Assembly (NCBI GenBank): GCA_015698045.1
Contig: BLAL01000020.1
Location: forward strand, 372,001-436,000
Length of the DNA: 64,000 nt
Origin: Rhizophagus clarus
Taxonomy: Eukaryota > Glomeromycota > Glomeromycetes > Glomerales > Glomeraceae
Reading direction: 5' to 3'
Numbering within the stretch: the stretch's first letter is position 1; each line of letters starts with the position of its first letter. This document shows positions 48,569-60,450 of this stretch, in pieces. The position numbers and the translations under genes were made by a program. Under the pieces are notes generated by a model. That model did no database searches. It was given only the letters and a program-made list of their open reading frames with translations, and was not told the origin of the DNA.

Positions 48569-49662
48569 AATCTCTATAATTTATTATTTTTAAAAAACGT
48601 AGAATTTAATATTTTTTTTTTTTTTAAAACATAGAAATTATTATTATTTTTAAAAAAAAAGTAGAATTTATTATTTTTTTAAAAACGTAGAAATATTATT
48701 ATTTTTTAAAAAAAAAATCTAACTTAATTTCTTAAAAAAAAGTAAGAATAAGAATATTTTATAATTATGTTTACGTCTCATATTTGTATTTTATGTATGT
48801 CGTTTTTTTTTATATTAGTTATTTTTTGCATAGGAAGAAATAATTTGTTTGCATCTTTCTTCAAAAATTGTATAATAATTTTTTTTTTTTGTATTTTAAT
48901 CTACATTTATTGATTTTCTAAATAATATAATATTATTGTTGTCATTTCAAAGTTATCTGATTTTGTATCACAAAATTTAAAAACAAATTAACAAATATAC
49001 AATAATATTTTGTTCTATATCTGTTCTGTTATTTTTATTTTCTTAGTACACTATATATAAAAATATATTTCTGATTATTTTTTGTTAGCATTGAGTGTAA
49101 GTCGAATTAGTACATAAAGTTATTTCATTAATTTAAGATTTTTATTATTTAAATGATCAAAATTATTAATTTTTCACCTTGATTTTCTTATGAAAAAAAA
49201 AAAATTCGTCCAAAATTTCTATTAATCTATAATAACTAACATTTTTATTAATAATAGTGATCTACTTCACTATTGTAATTTGTAAAAGTACATGAAAGGT
49301 TTGCAATTCAAAAAAATTTTCCAGTGTTACATGATCCAGTACGAACATTGTAAGAGATTTCGTTAAATGGCAAAACAATTAATATCCATAGAAAAAAAAA
49401 TATTGTAAGGGATGCAACAAAATTGTGTACCGATGGACAAACGACGTAATGTAATACCGTATCTTGGCTGCGGAGTAAATAATGTCACGAGTGATGCAAA
49501 TCAACTACGTCACACATAGCAAGTAAAAAAAGCAAAATTCCAAAAATTTCAAGAAAAATCCAATTTTTAATTTTGCCCTTTCTTTGAAAAAAGAAAATAA
49601 ACAAATTATCTAAATTTATTCACATTGACTATTTTCTTTGTTAATATACTTCATCAGATTGG

Positions 49663-49699
<37 letters not shown>

Positions 49700-50550
49700 A
49701 GTGAGATAAAGAAATTTACCTGAACAGATGATCAGCTCTGCATGCGTCAACGTTCCAAAAATTTACCCTTTTTAAAATAAATTTCTGTGTTTAGTAATTC
49801 ATTGTAAAATTTTATAAAGATCATGCGATACATTTATTTGTTTGTTTCATATAATTAATTATGTTGCATTTTTTATTTGGTTTAAAAAATTTAAAATTAA
49901 AAAACATATTTTTATAACAAAGACGCAAAAATAATTATTTTTAATTACTATTAATTATTCCTTTTACAGAATTTCATTACCCGAATGAGCACCTTGACGA
50001 TCCTATTGTTCTTTTACATTCTTAGTGTAATTCGTTTTAGAAGTCTGGAACAAATCCATAGAACCTCTTTACCATACCGTGTTAAAGTACGAAAAAGGAA
50101 ATTGAATATTATTTAGTTTTGGTCAAAATTATGAAAATTATGATTTATGTTTATGTCACGAGTTTGGCCGAGGATCTGCAAAATTCTACGTATTAGAAAT
50201 TCACAGACGCTAAATTATACATGTTCTGATGTACACTAAACTTTAATTTACATTTCAATTATATTAACTGTACCAACTTTATAACTTTACGATAAATTTT
50301 TAATCTACGATCACATAATAGGGCCTTGTGTACAGTATTTTTGATTTAAATAATCATGTGATTTTCTTAATTTCAGTCAGAATTACTAACCTATAGTTTT
50401 AATTCTGGACAAAATCGAATTTTTAGCACTTTAAAATTTATTAATTCCTAAACGCAACATTTTCCTCAAATAATCATCTAAATTTAATAAATCATAAAAT
50501 TCCTATATTTAATTAATTTTTTCATTATGATTACATTATTATCAAACCTT
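48378..50550. other. 3' flank and low-complexity DNA
   Basis: Contains a 30-plus-base A run (about 48531-48566) and a degenerate repeat of gtagaatttattattttt (about 48590-48730), then AT-rich DNA. About 50370-50490 (ttaattctggacaaaatcga, then attcctaaacgcaacatttt) resembles an arm of the 36375-37200 element. No gene. Confidence 0.5.
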
Positions 50551-51045
50551 CTAAATATATTTATTTTCTTGTTGGATAATAATAAGAGTTATCTCGAAAA
50601 CCAGACGATTAGCCGGATCAGAAATTTTAAATTCCAAAAGATCTAGTGCTGTTGCATCAACTATCAAGAATGATGGCTGTTTATTAAGATTATCTTCCGA
50701 GTCTATAAAAAAGACAAAGAAACTTTCATAATATAAATATAATTCGGGTTGTTAACAACAGACTCTAAAGTATAGTGGTGACCCTAATCCATAAATAAAT
50801 ATCTCATATTCATCAAGTTGGTACGAAATGGATAAAATTTTGTTAGTTAATACACTTGTTTCTATAATGAAAACATCACTACTTTGACAATAATATTCGG
50901 GTAATACAAAAGTGTATTAATTTTTTTGATTTTATTTTGGAGCTGACATTTTGTCAACATGATGAATGGGAAATCTGGAATGAGTACGTGAGCAAAAATA
51001 CATGGAAGCCCTCAAGACAGTAAGTCCACAGTGAAGGTTTTCCAT
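50551..51045 (-). CDS. Candidate small spliced gene, unknown function
   Basis: Last exon 50702-50551 follows an acceptor tatag and reads SEDNLNKQPSFLIVDATALD, then LLEFKISDPANRLVFEITLI and a stop. The preceding exon, about 50916-50760, reads YTFVLPEYYCQSSDVFIIET, then SVLTNKILSISYQLDEYEIF, and joins through a 57-nt intron (50759-50703; donor gttgtt) in phase 1. A further open segment with an ATG at 51045 (MENLHCGLTVLRASMYFCSR, to 50932) lies in the same frame but needs another intron across two stops. The beta-strand-like pattern suggests a compact globular domain. A diverged, broken copy may lie at 38280-38440. No family recognised. Confidence 0.5.
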
Positions 51046-51142
51046 AAGTGAATAAGTGAATCATTTTATTTTTAAATATAATTTATTACGTTTTTTTTAT
51101 TTATCTTATGTGCTTATGGTTGTCGTTTCATATTTCTTAATT

Positions 51143-51290
51143 TATCTTAATCGTTTTCACCGTGTTTTTTTTCGACTGGTTTCATCGGTTTTAATGGGTT
51201 CATTCGGTTAATCGTTTTTGGTCGTTTTTTATCTTAATCGTTTTACTTCGTTTTGATTGGTTTCATCGTTTTCTCGTTTTTTCATACGGA
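51143..51290. repeat. Short diverged tandem repeat, offset about 87 bp
   Basis: The block ttatcttaatcgtttt followed by a ggtttcatcg segment occurs at about 51143 and again at about 51230, with cgtttt-rich filler. No gene nearby. Confidence 0.55.
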
Positions 51291-51526
51291 GACGAACAGC
51301 GATAGAATAATATAAAAATGCAATAAATTGAAGCGAAGAAAATAAATACTAACTATAAAATAATGTACGATAAATCTAATTTAAAGAAAAATACGAAAAA
51401 ATTCGGCTTTTCGATCCTAATTACATTATCTATATTGCACTACTTTCTATTACAAATATTTACAAAAATTTATGTACAATTAGAATATTAAAATTATTTA
51501 CAAAAAATTATATACAAATACTACAC

Positions 51527-51534
<8 letters not shown>

Positions 51535-51574
<40 letters not shown>
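51535..51574. repeat. TA dinucleotide microsatellite
   Basis: About twenty TA repeats, followed by a degenerate gtatgtacgtgtata tail. Likely length-polymorphic. Confidence 0.95.
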
Positions 51575-54168
51575 TGTATGTACGTGTATATATAAAGTGA
51601 ACTAGAAATAAAAGCAATAAAGTCAGCAAAAATTTTCAAAAAAAAAAAAAAATACAATCAATATAAATAAATATGAATATACTTACTATTTGTGTGTGTG
51701 CGAAAGAGTTTAAGATTTATTTAATTGTGAATAAACATATATATCTTAGATTATGCCGAAATCATTCTAGATTTAATTAATTTTTTTTTTTTTTTTTAAA
51801 GAAAAAGAAAAATTATTAGCTTACATTACAAAACTCACAAAACATATAATAATTTTTAAATTATTTAATAAACCTTAATTGCTTAATTAATCTTAATTGC
51901 TTAATTGCTTATGAAGTGAACAGAACTTACATTAAAAGTGCTGCTTTTATATTTAATCTAGCCTCCTACGCAGCTGTCGCAGCACTATTCAAAGTTACGC
52001 TTATTTTAAAATTGTGTGTAGGGGCACATATATCAGAACAATGTTTTATTATTATTGTTTGACGAAATGGTATTTTATTGTATCAAGAATGAAACAATAA
52101 TGTCACATTTGCAAACAATCTATTTATAGACGTAAATAATTAACAATTTAATTCAAAAAAAATTGGAAATTCTTTGTTCTATAATAAGCCAATTATTATA
52201 ATTATTTAAATGAAAAAACTGACGTGGTCGTTTCAATGCATACATGAGAATAAAAATAAGAACTCGGAATATTCTTATTCCGTACAAGGTAAACAATATT
52301 TAATATTGACATTTAACTATTTGAAGAATTTATCAAATCGATTTTACGAATGTTCTTGATAAAAAAAGATTCCAATATTCTTTTGTTCTTTCCCAATATC
52401 ATTATAGTACGGTTTTTTTTTTAATTTTTTTACATCCGACGGCAGTTTTCTGACCTGCAATGAAGGAACCAATTAATTATATCGATTTTATGAACATTCT
52501 TGATAAAAAAAAAAAAATAATTTTTTATTCTTTTATGAAATCATCATAGTCGACGGTTTTTTTAATTTTTGTGAAAGAATCCAGGAACTAATTTAGAATT
52601 GTATTAACAAAACTTAATATTATTCGCATCATGAGTTTTAGTCAAATGATCTTATGAAATTACAATACGATGCTAAAATTAGTAAGATCGTATATAGTAT
52701 AGTTGGTTCGGAAATGGAAGCAATAAATAATGATCAACAATAACTAGAAAAAAAACGAGATAATTGATTTACTGTCAAACTTGGAAGTTCATTGCTAAAA
52801 ACGCCACCTTATTTTATATAGTTAATGAATGAGCTCCCAAATTGATTAATTAAAAGTTGGAATAATGTTTTAACGTATCTTGAGGTGGCCCGCTAGACGT
52901 ACCCATCGGCTGTCACTCTGTCAGATGTATCCTGAGCTTAACACACTCTCCATTATTAAAATATAAGTTCTGATTTTTAATTAATCATCGCATAGTGATT
53001 CTCAAGATAATAATATTTTGGCTTAAAATCTATTACGAAGGCAAGTTAGAAATTCTTTAAAAGCTATTTACGCAAAACTACACATTTAGAAGTAGCAAAC
53101 TTAATAGCTGGTTATTCTATTTTGTTTGTGCTAAGATTTTGTTTCTTTTTATTTCAGTAAATTCCTCATATATTTTCCAATTGATTTTAAATATGTTCTA
53201 TAATGGTGCTAATAAGGAATTTCTTTTTTTATAAAAAAAAAAAGGTTCAAAGATAATCGTTGTTCTTAAGGACAGACCATGACATCACAAGATCGATCAA
53301 TGGTCTTTTTGGAACCGTAGTCTCTGATTTCTTTCCGAATTGTTCTTAAAAGAAGTGTTAAAAAAATTTCGAATAGAGTCCTTAATCGAACCAAGTATAA
53401 TCAATTATTGATCTGATTTCAAAAAATTGATTTCATGATTCTGTGAATTATGGATTTAGTAATTGTCCGGTGCGTCGGCGAAGCGAATCGGCCACTACGA
53501 AGAAATTTCAGCCACGTGAGTAGTACAGGAGTTTCTTTATCCAAAGCCAATCACATCGTACCTCGATCACGTGAAATAAATTACTATTAAACATACTGTA
53601 TATTAAAACTCCCTGATCGGCCATTGAATCTATTGAAAAATATAAACCGGCCAAATGGCCATCGAGCATCTTAGATCTCATTAACGACACATCTATGCTC
53701 CTTTATGGTTTCGTAACGACAGTTTTTTTTTTAGAAGAGAAGGGTTTGACTGCAGCATGCATGTCATTTAAGCCAAAGCGTCAAGAATCAATTTTAAAGA
53801 ACTCATTCTTAAATTTTCAAATTTTTTTTAAATTTTTTAGTTTTTTGACAGAATCTGATGCTTAAAAAAATGAATCCCTTCCAATATACAATTACATGCG
53901 AGTTTTTGTCTTGTATACTATTCTCTAGTATACTCTAGTATACTTGAATATTGAAATTATGTCTTTGTGGAGCTGATATAAAATAAGTGTTTTTTTTTAT
54001 TTACGCATTTATTATATACATTTTTAATTGTTAAATATTAAAATATTTATAGTTAAGTTAACAGTGAAGGAAATCGATACAAATGCTACAATGCAATTGT
54101 ATATTTTCTCTAAAAAAAACTTTAAATTTTAGTGAAATTTAAAATCTAAATGAACTCTTCTAGTACCA
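51575..54168. other. Intergenic DNA with a diverged duplication and a few GC-richer patches
   Basis: About 52337-52470 and 52481-52620 are diverged tandem copies (shared atcgattttaYgaa and ttcttgataaaaaaa; offset 144). A GC-richer patch at 52880-52945 reads on the minus strand MGTSSGPPQDTLKHYSNF then stop, possibly an exon end. About 53510-53580 carries two cacgtg boxes and a tgattgg. No gene model is convincing. Confidence 0.4.
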
Positions 54169-54499
54169 GGTATTATTCAACTTACATTCTGACAAATACC
54201 CTGATACTACTCCGGTGCTAATCAGATTTCCAATTTATCATACACCTAGGAACAGATTTAAGCATTTTCTCATTTCTTCCTTTCTTAATTCATGGACTAA
54301 CCTCTTCTCTATACCCAAATTCAAGGACTGGGACTTTGAAATTACCAAGCAACACGAACCTATTGTTCTATTTGAAACTACTAAAAAGATTATACAAATT
54401 TTCAATATGAGTACCACCAATTTAGGAAGTGATAACAGAATTTTATTAAACAAACAATCAAACCTAAAAATACTACCGCCTCACTCGGCGCTTCTGTAG
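54169..54499 (+). CDS. Hypothetical protein segment, 109 codons
   Basis: The frame is open from a possible acceptor (gtaccag near 54168) to a stop at 54497-54499. It reads VLFNLHSDKYPDTTPVLIRF, then PIYHTPRNRFKHFLISSFLN, then KDWDFEITKQHEPIVLFETT, then STTNLGSDNRILLNKQSNLK. Composition, tryptophans and charge favour this strand over the two overlapping minus-strand ORFs. No ATG at the start, so it is an internal or last exon, or part of a transposon protein. Family not recognised. Confidence 0.45.
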
Positions 54500-54778
54500 C
54501 AATTTAATCATCACAAAAAATTCTCGAAAGAATAACTTTTCTTTAGAAGTCCTAAATTCTCGTCTTAATTCTACTTCTTGACACCTGACTTTTCTCACTT
54601 TATTTTTTTCTGACTTGATTTTTTCCTGCTGTAATCTCGAGATATTTATTACAATTGTGTCTATTAAGAAAACTCGATCATGTGAATTTTTTTTTTTTTT
54701 TTTTTGCTCGAAACGAGAAAATCTGAATATCTTTGTTGATAATTTCTGTTGATTAACGGTATAGCTTTTAAAAAGCAA
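54473..54778 (-). CDS. Possible coiled-coil segment, about 80 codons
   Basis: The minus frame contains SRLQQEKIKSEKNKVRKVRC, then QEVELRREFRTSKEKLFFRE and a basic end. It overlaps the tail of the plus-strand frame by only 27 bases. The poly-K near its start derives from a T run and may be intron. It looks helical and nucleic-acid-binding-like, but it could be chance. No ATG with good context except at the AT-rich 5' end. Confidence 0.3.
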   Translation of the reverse strand: MLFKSYTVNQQKLSTKIFRFSRFEQKKKKKNSHDRVFLIDTIVINISRLQQEKIKSEKNKVRKVRCQEVELRREFRTSKEKLFFREFFVMIKLLQKRRVRR

Positions 54779-55247
54779 TACAACAATACTAACAAATAGA
54801 AATTTTTCATAAATAAAAAAAAATCCCTAATTACAGATAAGAATTTTAGAAATGTACGAAGACTAAATCTAAAAAAAAAAAAAATATATAAAAAAGAAAT
54901 AAATCTTTCTCTAACACAGGAAATACAAAAAGAAGACTATATATAAAAAAGGATATTAAAGAAAAGGGTAATTAATAAAGGGGAATGGGTTTTCGGTAAC
55001 CATCATAATTTGTTAAAATAATTAAAACCCTACTTATTCTGAAATTTAAAATTAATTTGTTAATTGATCTTGGTTTTTATAATAAAAACTATTATATATA
55101 TGTAAAAAAAAATATAAAAAAAAATAATAAAATTTACAAAAAAACTACTTCTTACGCAACTCATAGTTATCAAATAAACTATTTAAATACCGGTCTTCTT
55201 CTGTATTGTATGATTCATCCACCTACACTGCTCGAAGTAGAGATCTC

Positions 55248-55415
55248 CTAATTAAATAAAAGTTCAATAAAATCCACTAAGGTACTAGACCGAGAGCTAT
55301 TACGGGACTTATCCTTTTTCTTTGACTTGCTGGTCTTGTTGAAGGTCGTTTCTGAAGATTTCTAAGAAATTGTGAGATCGTTCCTCACTTTCACGAAATT
55401 TCGCCCTTTCATTTT
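55248..55415 (-). pseudogene. Two-frame coding relic with a Ser/Lys-rich tail
   Basis: Upstream frame (about 55415-55305): ERAKFRESEERSHNFLEIFR, then NDLQQDQQVKEKG and a stop. Overlapping frame (55358-55248): SSETTFNKTSKSKKKDKSRN, then SSRSSTLVDFIELLFN and a stop. One frameshift would join a helical segment to an RS/K-rich tail, as in some RNA-binding or DNA-binding proteins. A tttcttag acceptor lies between, so alternative splicing is a formal alternative. Family unknown. Confidence 0.45.
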
Positions 55416-55630
55416 TATATATATATGTATATTTTTCCTTTGATTATTTTTCTTTTAGTTTCTCTTATTTTTACTTTTCTTTTCTTTTATTATTTCTTTT
55501 ATTTTAATTATATATCATTGTTGTTTTCTGATTTTTCATTCTAATTATTTAAATTTTATAATATTATAATTATATATTATTAATACATCGTTTTTACTTT
55601 AAAGTTTATTTTTTGAAAGCAGTCTTTCTA

Positions 55631-55743
55631 GTGATAATCGTCCTTGATCCAATCGACACTATTAGAAACCTTCCTATGATGCTACCTCCCATCTCTACAC
55701 CAATTCTATCATCAAGAATACCAGAAGCTTTTGATTTAATTTA
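55631..55743 (+). CDS. Short coding-like exon
   Basis: The plus frame reads LVIIVLDPIDTIRNLPMMLP, then PISTPILSSRIPEAFDLI and a stop. Proline- and serine-rich end, well composed for a protein, but only about 37 codons and without a start. It could be a last exon or a relic. Confidence 0.3.
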
Positions 55744-55919
55744 AAATACAAATATATTAATTTTTTATAAAAGATTTTAAAATTTAATAAAAAAAAAAAA
55801 AATAAATTTTAATTATATTTTTGTTTTTTTTTGTTTGATTATCATCATTAGAATTTAATTCAATTTGTCGTTTTTTTTTGTTTTCTTCGATTTTTTTTTA
55901 TTTATTTTTTTTTATTGAA

Positions 55920-56400
55920 GCAAATCCTAGTTTCATTGAATCAATGTATTTATTTATCTGTTGTTGATCACAATTGACAATATCTTCTACGGTTTTTATC
56001 ATTTTTTCTTTATATAATATGGTCTATGTAATAATTCATCTTCTGTTTCATTTATCAATTCGTCATCTAGCGCAGTTAAATCTTTATAGAGGAAAAAATC
56101 GCGATGATATTGAAATTCCATCATATAAAGTCCAACTAATCTAATATATTTGAATCTATCACAATATCAACAAATCCAAATCTGCCATCGCCCTTCTTTT
56201 TATTTCCATCAACGACTAATCATATTTCTGACGTACAATATTTAGGTGGAATCAACATCTCTACGGCAGTTTGTAAAGAATCTTCATTATAAGTCATAAA
56301 TTACCTAAATCCCTTGGATTTATGGTATTGTATAATTCTCACAAATCACCGGATAATAATGAACTCGTTAAATTCACATTATTCGTAACCTAATGATTTA
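55920..56400 (-). pseudogene. PD-(D/E)XK-like nuclease C-terminal pseudogene
   Basis: Read 5' to 3' on the minus strand, successive frames give VNLTSSLLSGDL, then YNEDSLQTAVEMLIPPKYCT, then LVVDGNKKKGDGRFGFVDIV, then FKYIRLVGLYMMEFQYHRDF, then FLYKDLTALDDELINETEDE, then IKTVEDIVNCDQQQINKYID. The order (a GxxDIxI strand, an IxLxGL strand, a linker with LDExLxxExE, then TxxDxxxxxxxQxxxY) matches the nuclease-like C-termini attached to AAA-ATPase-like proteins that I associate with glomeromycete genomes. The ExK of the active site is not seen, and at least three frameshifts and several stops show it is dead. The coding origin is clear. The family call rests on memory of the pattern. Confidence 0.55.
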
Positions 56401-56660
56401 CATAGTTAAAATAAATTTTTAAATTTATAATTATAAATAAGTACTTAGTAATTTTACCTTATATTTTTCGTAGTCAAACAAGTCTATTCAAAAAAAAATA
56501 TCTATGCATAAATAAGGTTATAATCATATTTTCAACCAAAGTGTAATGACTTCTTATTTGGTTTGGACGATTTTTTGTCACTTCTTGAAATCCTTGTGTG
56601 TTATTACCACGTGACTTAGTTTGGCGCTTAGGAGGTTCGTTTTAAGTTAACGTTTCCAAA

Positions 56661-56882
56661 TTGACCTGGTTCTTTAATGCAATTTGCAACTCGATCATGT
56701 GTTACTATATAGAACATGGGCAACTTGTCCACTGGACAATTCATAAACACGGCAACTTTTCCAGAGGGCAATTTGCTAAACGCCAAGCTGATTACATAAT
56801 TAAGGTCATCCTTTATCTAACGCTAAAAATAAAAGAAATCCTAGCTACTTTTAACCATAATAATCTAATAAAATATTATTGA
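56661..56882 (+). other. Open frame of doubtful status
   Basis: The frame reads CYYIEHGQLVHWTIHKHGNF, then SRGQFAKRQADYIIKVILYL. Composition is not strongly against coding, but similar gggcaa-ctt blocks repeat within it (gggcaacttgtccactgg and gggcaatttgctaaacgcc), which suggests repeat-derived DNA. Confidence 0.2.
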
Positions 56883-57089
56883 TATTCTATACCATTAGAA
56901 TTTTACCGAATAAAATAGACTAAAATTACAGTATTACAACAATTACATTTTTCGAACAATTGATGAAATCATTTCACTGATGATAGTAATTTAATATCAC
57001 GAAATGTTTGTCCAGTTACTAAAATTTCGTAACAATAACAACAGAGCTAGCCTAATTGGAGAATCCACATTTTAATCATTTCAACATAT

Positions 57090-57370
57090 CCAACACATCA
57101 TCAAGCAAGACCTATCCAAGGCGTATGACAGCGACTGGCTAGTCAACACGTGGGAATTGGATACAAAACCAACAATATTCTAATTAAATTTTTCACCATA
57201 AATTTAACCAAATCATCTTAACGAATGCTTAAGAGATGTATTGACCAAGATGAGGTCAATCAGCCTCTTTATAGATCCTATATTACAACCTGTGTCAACT
57301 CTTCACAAGACTTCACTAAGGTAACATTGCAATATAGCACCAAATCGTTGCCTATAGCATTTATGTATTA
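57090..57370 (+). pseudogene. Non-LTR (LINE) reverse-transcriptase relic
   Basis: About 57104-57180 reads IIKQDLSKAYDSDWLV, the hallmark of reverse-transcriptase motif A in LINE elements (xDxSKAYDxV, with the catalytic Asp). About 57237-57370 reads KRCIDQDEVNQPLYRSYITT, which aligns with the motif-B region (GxxQGxxxSPxL) in degraded form. Between them the frame is broken, and motif C (YADD-like) is absent. It is a short internal fragment of a dead element on the plus strand. Confidence 0.7.
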
Positions 57371-57699
57371 AGTTATTGTTGCGTTTGTTGATGAAGTGGA
57401 TGTTTGTTTGTTGTGTTTGTTGGAGGAAGATTTAATGAATAAATTTTGCTAGATGAATAGCTTTTTGATAGTATTTTTTATGTTTATTAAAGTTATCCGC
57501 GTGTAGAAGAGAATCATGAAAAAATCTATGAATAGTTTTTAGTTTGAATTTAAGCAAGTCAATCTTTCCAGTATAAATTATAGGAGAGCAAAAATACAAG
57601 CTTAGTAAAAGGCATTAAGGTTCTCGCAACATGACTTGTAATAGTGAATGTAATTTTTGTAACAGGAAAGTGGGAATTTATGGATAATTTATTGATATT

Positions 57700-58060
57700 A
57701 GATCTGAAGTAAATTTTTAGGAATTGATGGCATATCTTCATCTGAACTTTCACTTGAAATATCAGTTACATCACTATCTTCGATTGGAGTAAGTGTTCTA
57801 ACTTGTCAGATTCATATTCGTTGTCAGTTTGATATTCTGATTGAAGTTGTTTAAATTCTTTAGATAATGAGCTGGACTTCTAAACTTTAATATGTTTGGA
57901 GTTAGAATATTTTGGGATACATGTCTTTTTAATGTCTATGGTGAGTCTTGAGATGAAGTCCCATTAATAATGATATGGATTGTAATGGGACTTTGTTGCA
58001 TGGAGTCCTTCTAAATTTTTTAGGAGACGTCAGTCGCTTTTTTTTATTAATGATATTTTT
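57700..58060 (-). pseudogene. Frameshifted gene remnant with acidic Ser-rich part
   Basis: On the minus strand, about 58055-57945 reads KKRLTSPKKFRRTPCNKVPL; then TLKRHVSQNILTPNILKF in another frame; about 57880-57775 reads SSSLSKEFKQLQSEYQTDNE, then YESDKLEHLLQSK; then ITPIED-like LTPIEDSDVTDISSESSDED with MPSIPKNLLQI and a stop near 57705. The pieces are in order with two or three indels. A basic N-part, central helix and acidic serine-rich part suggest a nuclear protein or transposon accessory protein. Not recognised. Confidence 0.55.
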
Positions 58061-60280
58061 AACATTTCTTGTCGATAAAATTACTTGTTGAAATAAACAA
58101 ATTTGGTTAATGTAATTTATTATCATGGTGAACCCTTATCGTCAGCATATAAAATCTATTCTGATTTCTAATAAATTTGGTAATCTTATAATCCCAAATT
58201 CCCCGGATTGAATATATATATTTTTCAATTATAATTATGGGGAAAACAAAGAAGAATGGGATTTGGTTTTGTTGGTCTGTATTTTAAGAAATATTGAACT
58301 ATTATTTGAGTTGTTTATTATATATTAGTCTACAAACAAGTATTGTGTTATATGAAGATAATGATATGTTTTTTTAATATTGTAAAGTAACTTTCGTTGC
58401 TTCAAAATGATCTTTGTTAATTCTGGAAGAAATATAAGATTTATTTCAAGTCACTATTCTAAACATATCCCTTCTAAATCTATTTTTCTTCATGATCATT
58501 TTCTATGATTTTATCTATTAAAAATTTTACTATTCAAATTTTGATTATTATGTTGCATAATGTCGATGCATTTTAATGGTTTAGATTTAATTCCTCTTCC
58601 CAATAAAAACGAATCCTAATTAATAAAGGCACTAACCACTAAACTAATTTTTCTTTGACTGATATGCATGATATTTCCTAATATACAGTTATTATTCAGA
58701 TAACAATGTAAATTTTCCAGGTATTATTAATGCAATCGATCATCAGGATTATATACTGTTCACAAATATACAATTTTCCACCTTCCTTATTATCTTTTTC
58801 TATCCCATATTATTTTTCTTCATTTGATTTTATATTTTTTTAAGAAATCTCAAAATATAATGGAAACATGAATTTCATTAGAGCATCAATCATTTTTTAA
58901 ACATTCCTCAGAAGTAATGAAATCAAATGATATCAGTCATGGTCCTAGTCACATCTTGCATTATTACTATCCTTTTTTTTATGATTGTTAAGATTGTATA
59001 TTAATAAATTGAGTAACTTCAAAATTATTATTTTAAAAATAACAATAATTTATTGTGTTCGTTTGGCTAATTATCAAAGCTTCTAAAAATCTAACCTTTT
59101 CCACATTGGTATTATTCTAATCATTATGTCATCAATTGCAACTCTTTTTATTTTTTTTTGATCCTCTTTGTTGGTAATTATTAACAAATTATTAACAAAT
59201 CAATTTTTTTCTTTTTTGTCATTTTTATTTATTTTATGAATTTATTATCTATTGCATTTTTACTTTATTTAATTTATTATTCAGTTTGATTAATTTCATA
59301 TTTTCTATTATTGCTTTCCATTTTTTCGTGACCATAGTGGTTTATATCTATTATTTTCATGAGATTTTCAATCAGAATGTTGCTATTATTGATCTTCGTC
59401 AGCAATAATCATAATAAAATCTATTTCTTTAAAATAAGGTATTGATTGCATATGCATGCATATAAGGAGTTACGTCTTTCAAAATCTTGAATATTCCCCT
59501 TTATATAAATAATTATTATCTTTAAATAAACATTCCATTAATATATCAATTATTTGAAAATCAACCAGAATGACATTGGGGCAATCTGGTTGTTTTATTA
59601 TTTGATGATTAGGCTATTCAAATCCGTTTGACATAACTCTTCTCTAAATTATGTTGTTCATATTTTAGCCAGTCAAAATCTCCCAGAATGTTTCATCATA
59701 TATTTACAAGAGACTAAGCTAACCTTGAATTTCATAGCGTCTCTTGTTAATTTTTATTGGGTTGTAATTGAATGAATACTAATTTTGGATATATTGTGAT
59801 AAATTCAATTAATTGTCTTTGATTGCTGTAATTTTTTGATATAAATTAATAATTATACGTAAATTATTATGTTCATGATTATTGCCATAGAATAATAGCA
59901 TATTTTTGAATTTGAAAATATTTAGTACAAGAGTTCAATCAAAAATCCCTGATTTAACCATAATATAATACTGAATTTTTTGAGTTAATTTTTTGGTATA
60001 GAAGGATATGTTTCCAAAAAATAAATAATATACTAATTCTAGAAATTTTTGGACAATCGTATATAGAACTCGTCTCCTTCTGTATCGAAAATTGATGGCA
60101 AACAATGAAATGAGTTCTATATAATAAATATTAAAAGTAAATTTCAGATTTAAATGTAAAAATATCTAATATTATTATCTTATTAAAATAATTTATAATA
60201 AGTTTGATGTATTACTTTTCACTTCATTTGACACTATTTCTTCATCTTATTGGTTAAAGCTGAATAATGTTTTCTTTCAC
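58061..60280. other. AT-rich DNA with worn transposase-like scraps
   Basis: About 58245-58330 (plus) reads NKEEWDLVLLVCILRNIELL, then FELFIIY. About 59490-59440 (minus) reads FKILKDVTPYMHAYAIN. Both recall blocks I associate with Plavaka/Kyakuja-type transposases (a WxLxxLLxxIxxxI helix; VTPYMHxxxxH). They are short, lie on opposite strands and are surrounded by stops. The rest is noncoding. Confidence 0.35.
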
Positions 60281-60284
60281 AATA

Positions 60285-60450
60285 TCTTATCAAAGAAGGT
60301 TAAAAATCTTTATCAAGAAAGGTAACATAAAAAACCTTATCAAAGAAGGTTAAAAACCTTTATCAAAAAAAAGGCAGTGTAAAAACCTTATCAAGGAAGG
60401 TTAAAAGCCTTTATCAAAAAAGTAAATAAAAAACCTTAGCAAAGAAGGTT
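60285..60450. repeat. Short tandem repeat of hairpin units
   Basis: Three to four units of roughly 57 bases. Each has aaccttatcaaagaaggtt (itself a dyad, aacctt against aaggtt) followed by aaaaacctttatcaaaaaa. The last unit runs into the end of the hAT relic. Looks like transposon subterminal repeats. Confidence 0.75.

Noticed and set aside
52880-52945. Structured noncoding RNA in a GC-richer patch
   Set aside because: No tRNA, snRNA or SRP-like motifs could be matched; a coding-exon explanation is at least as good.
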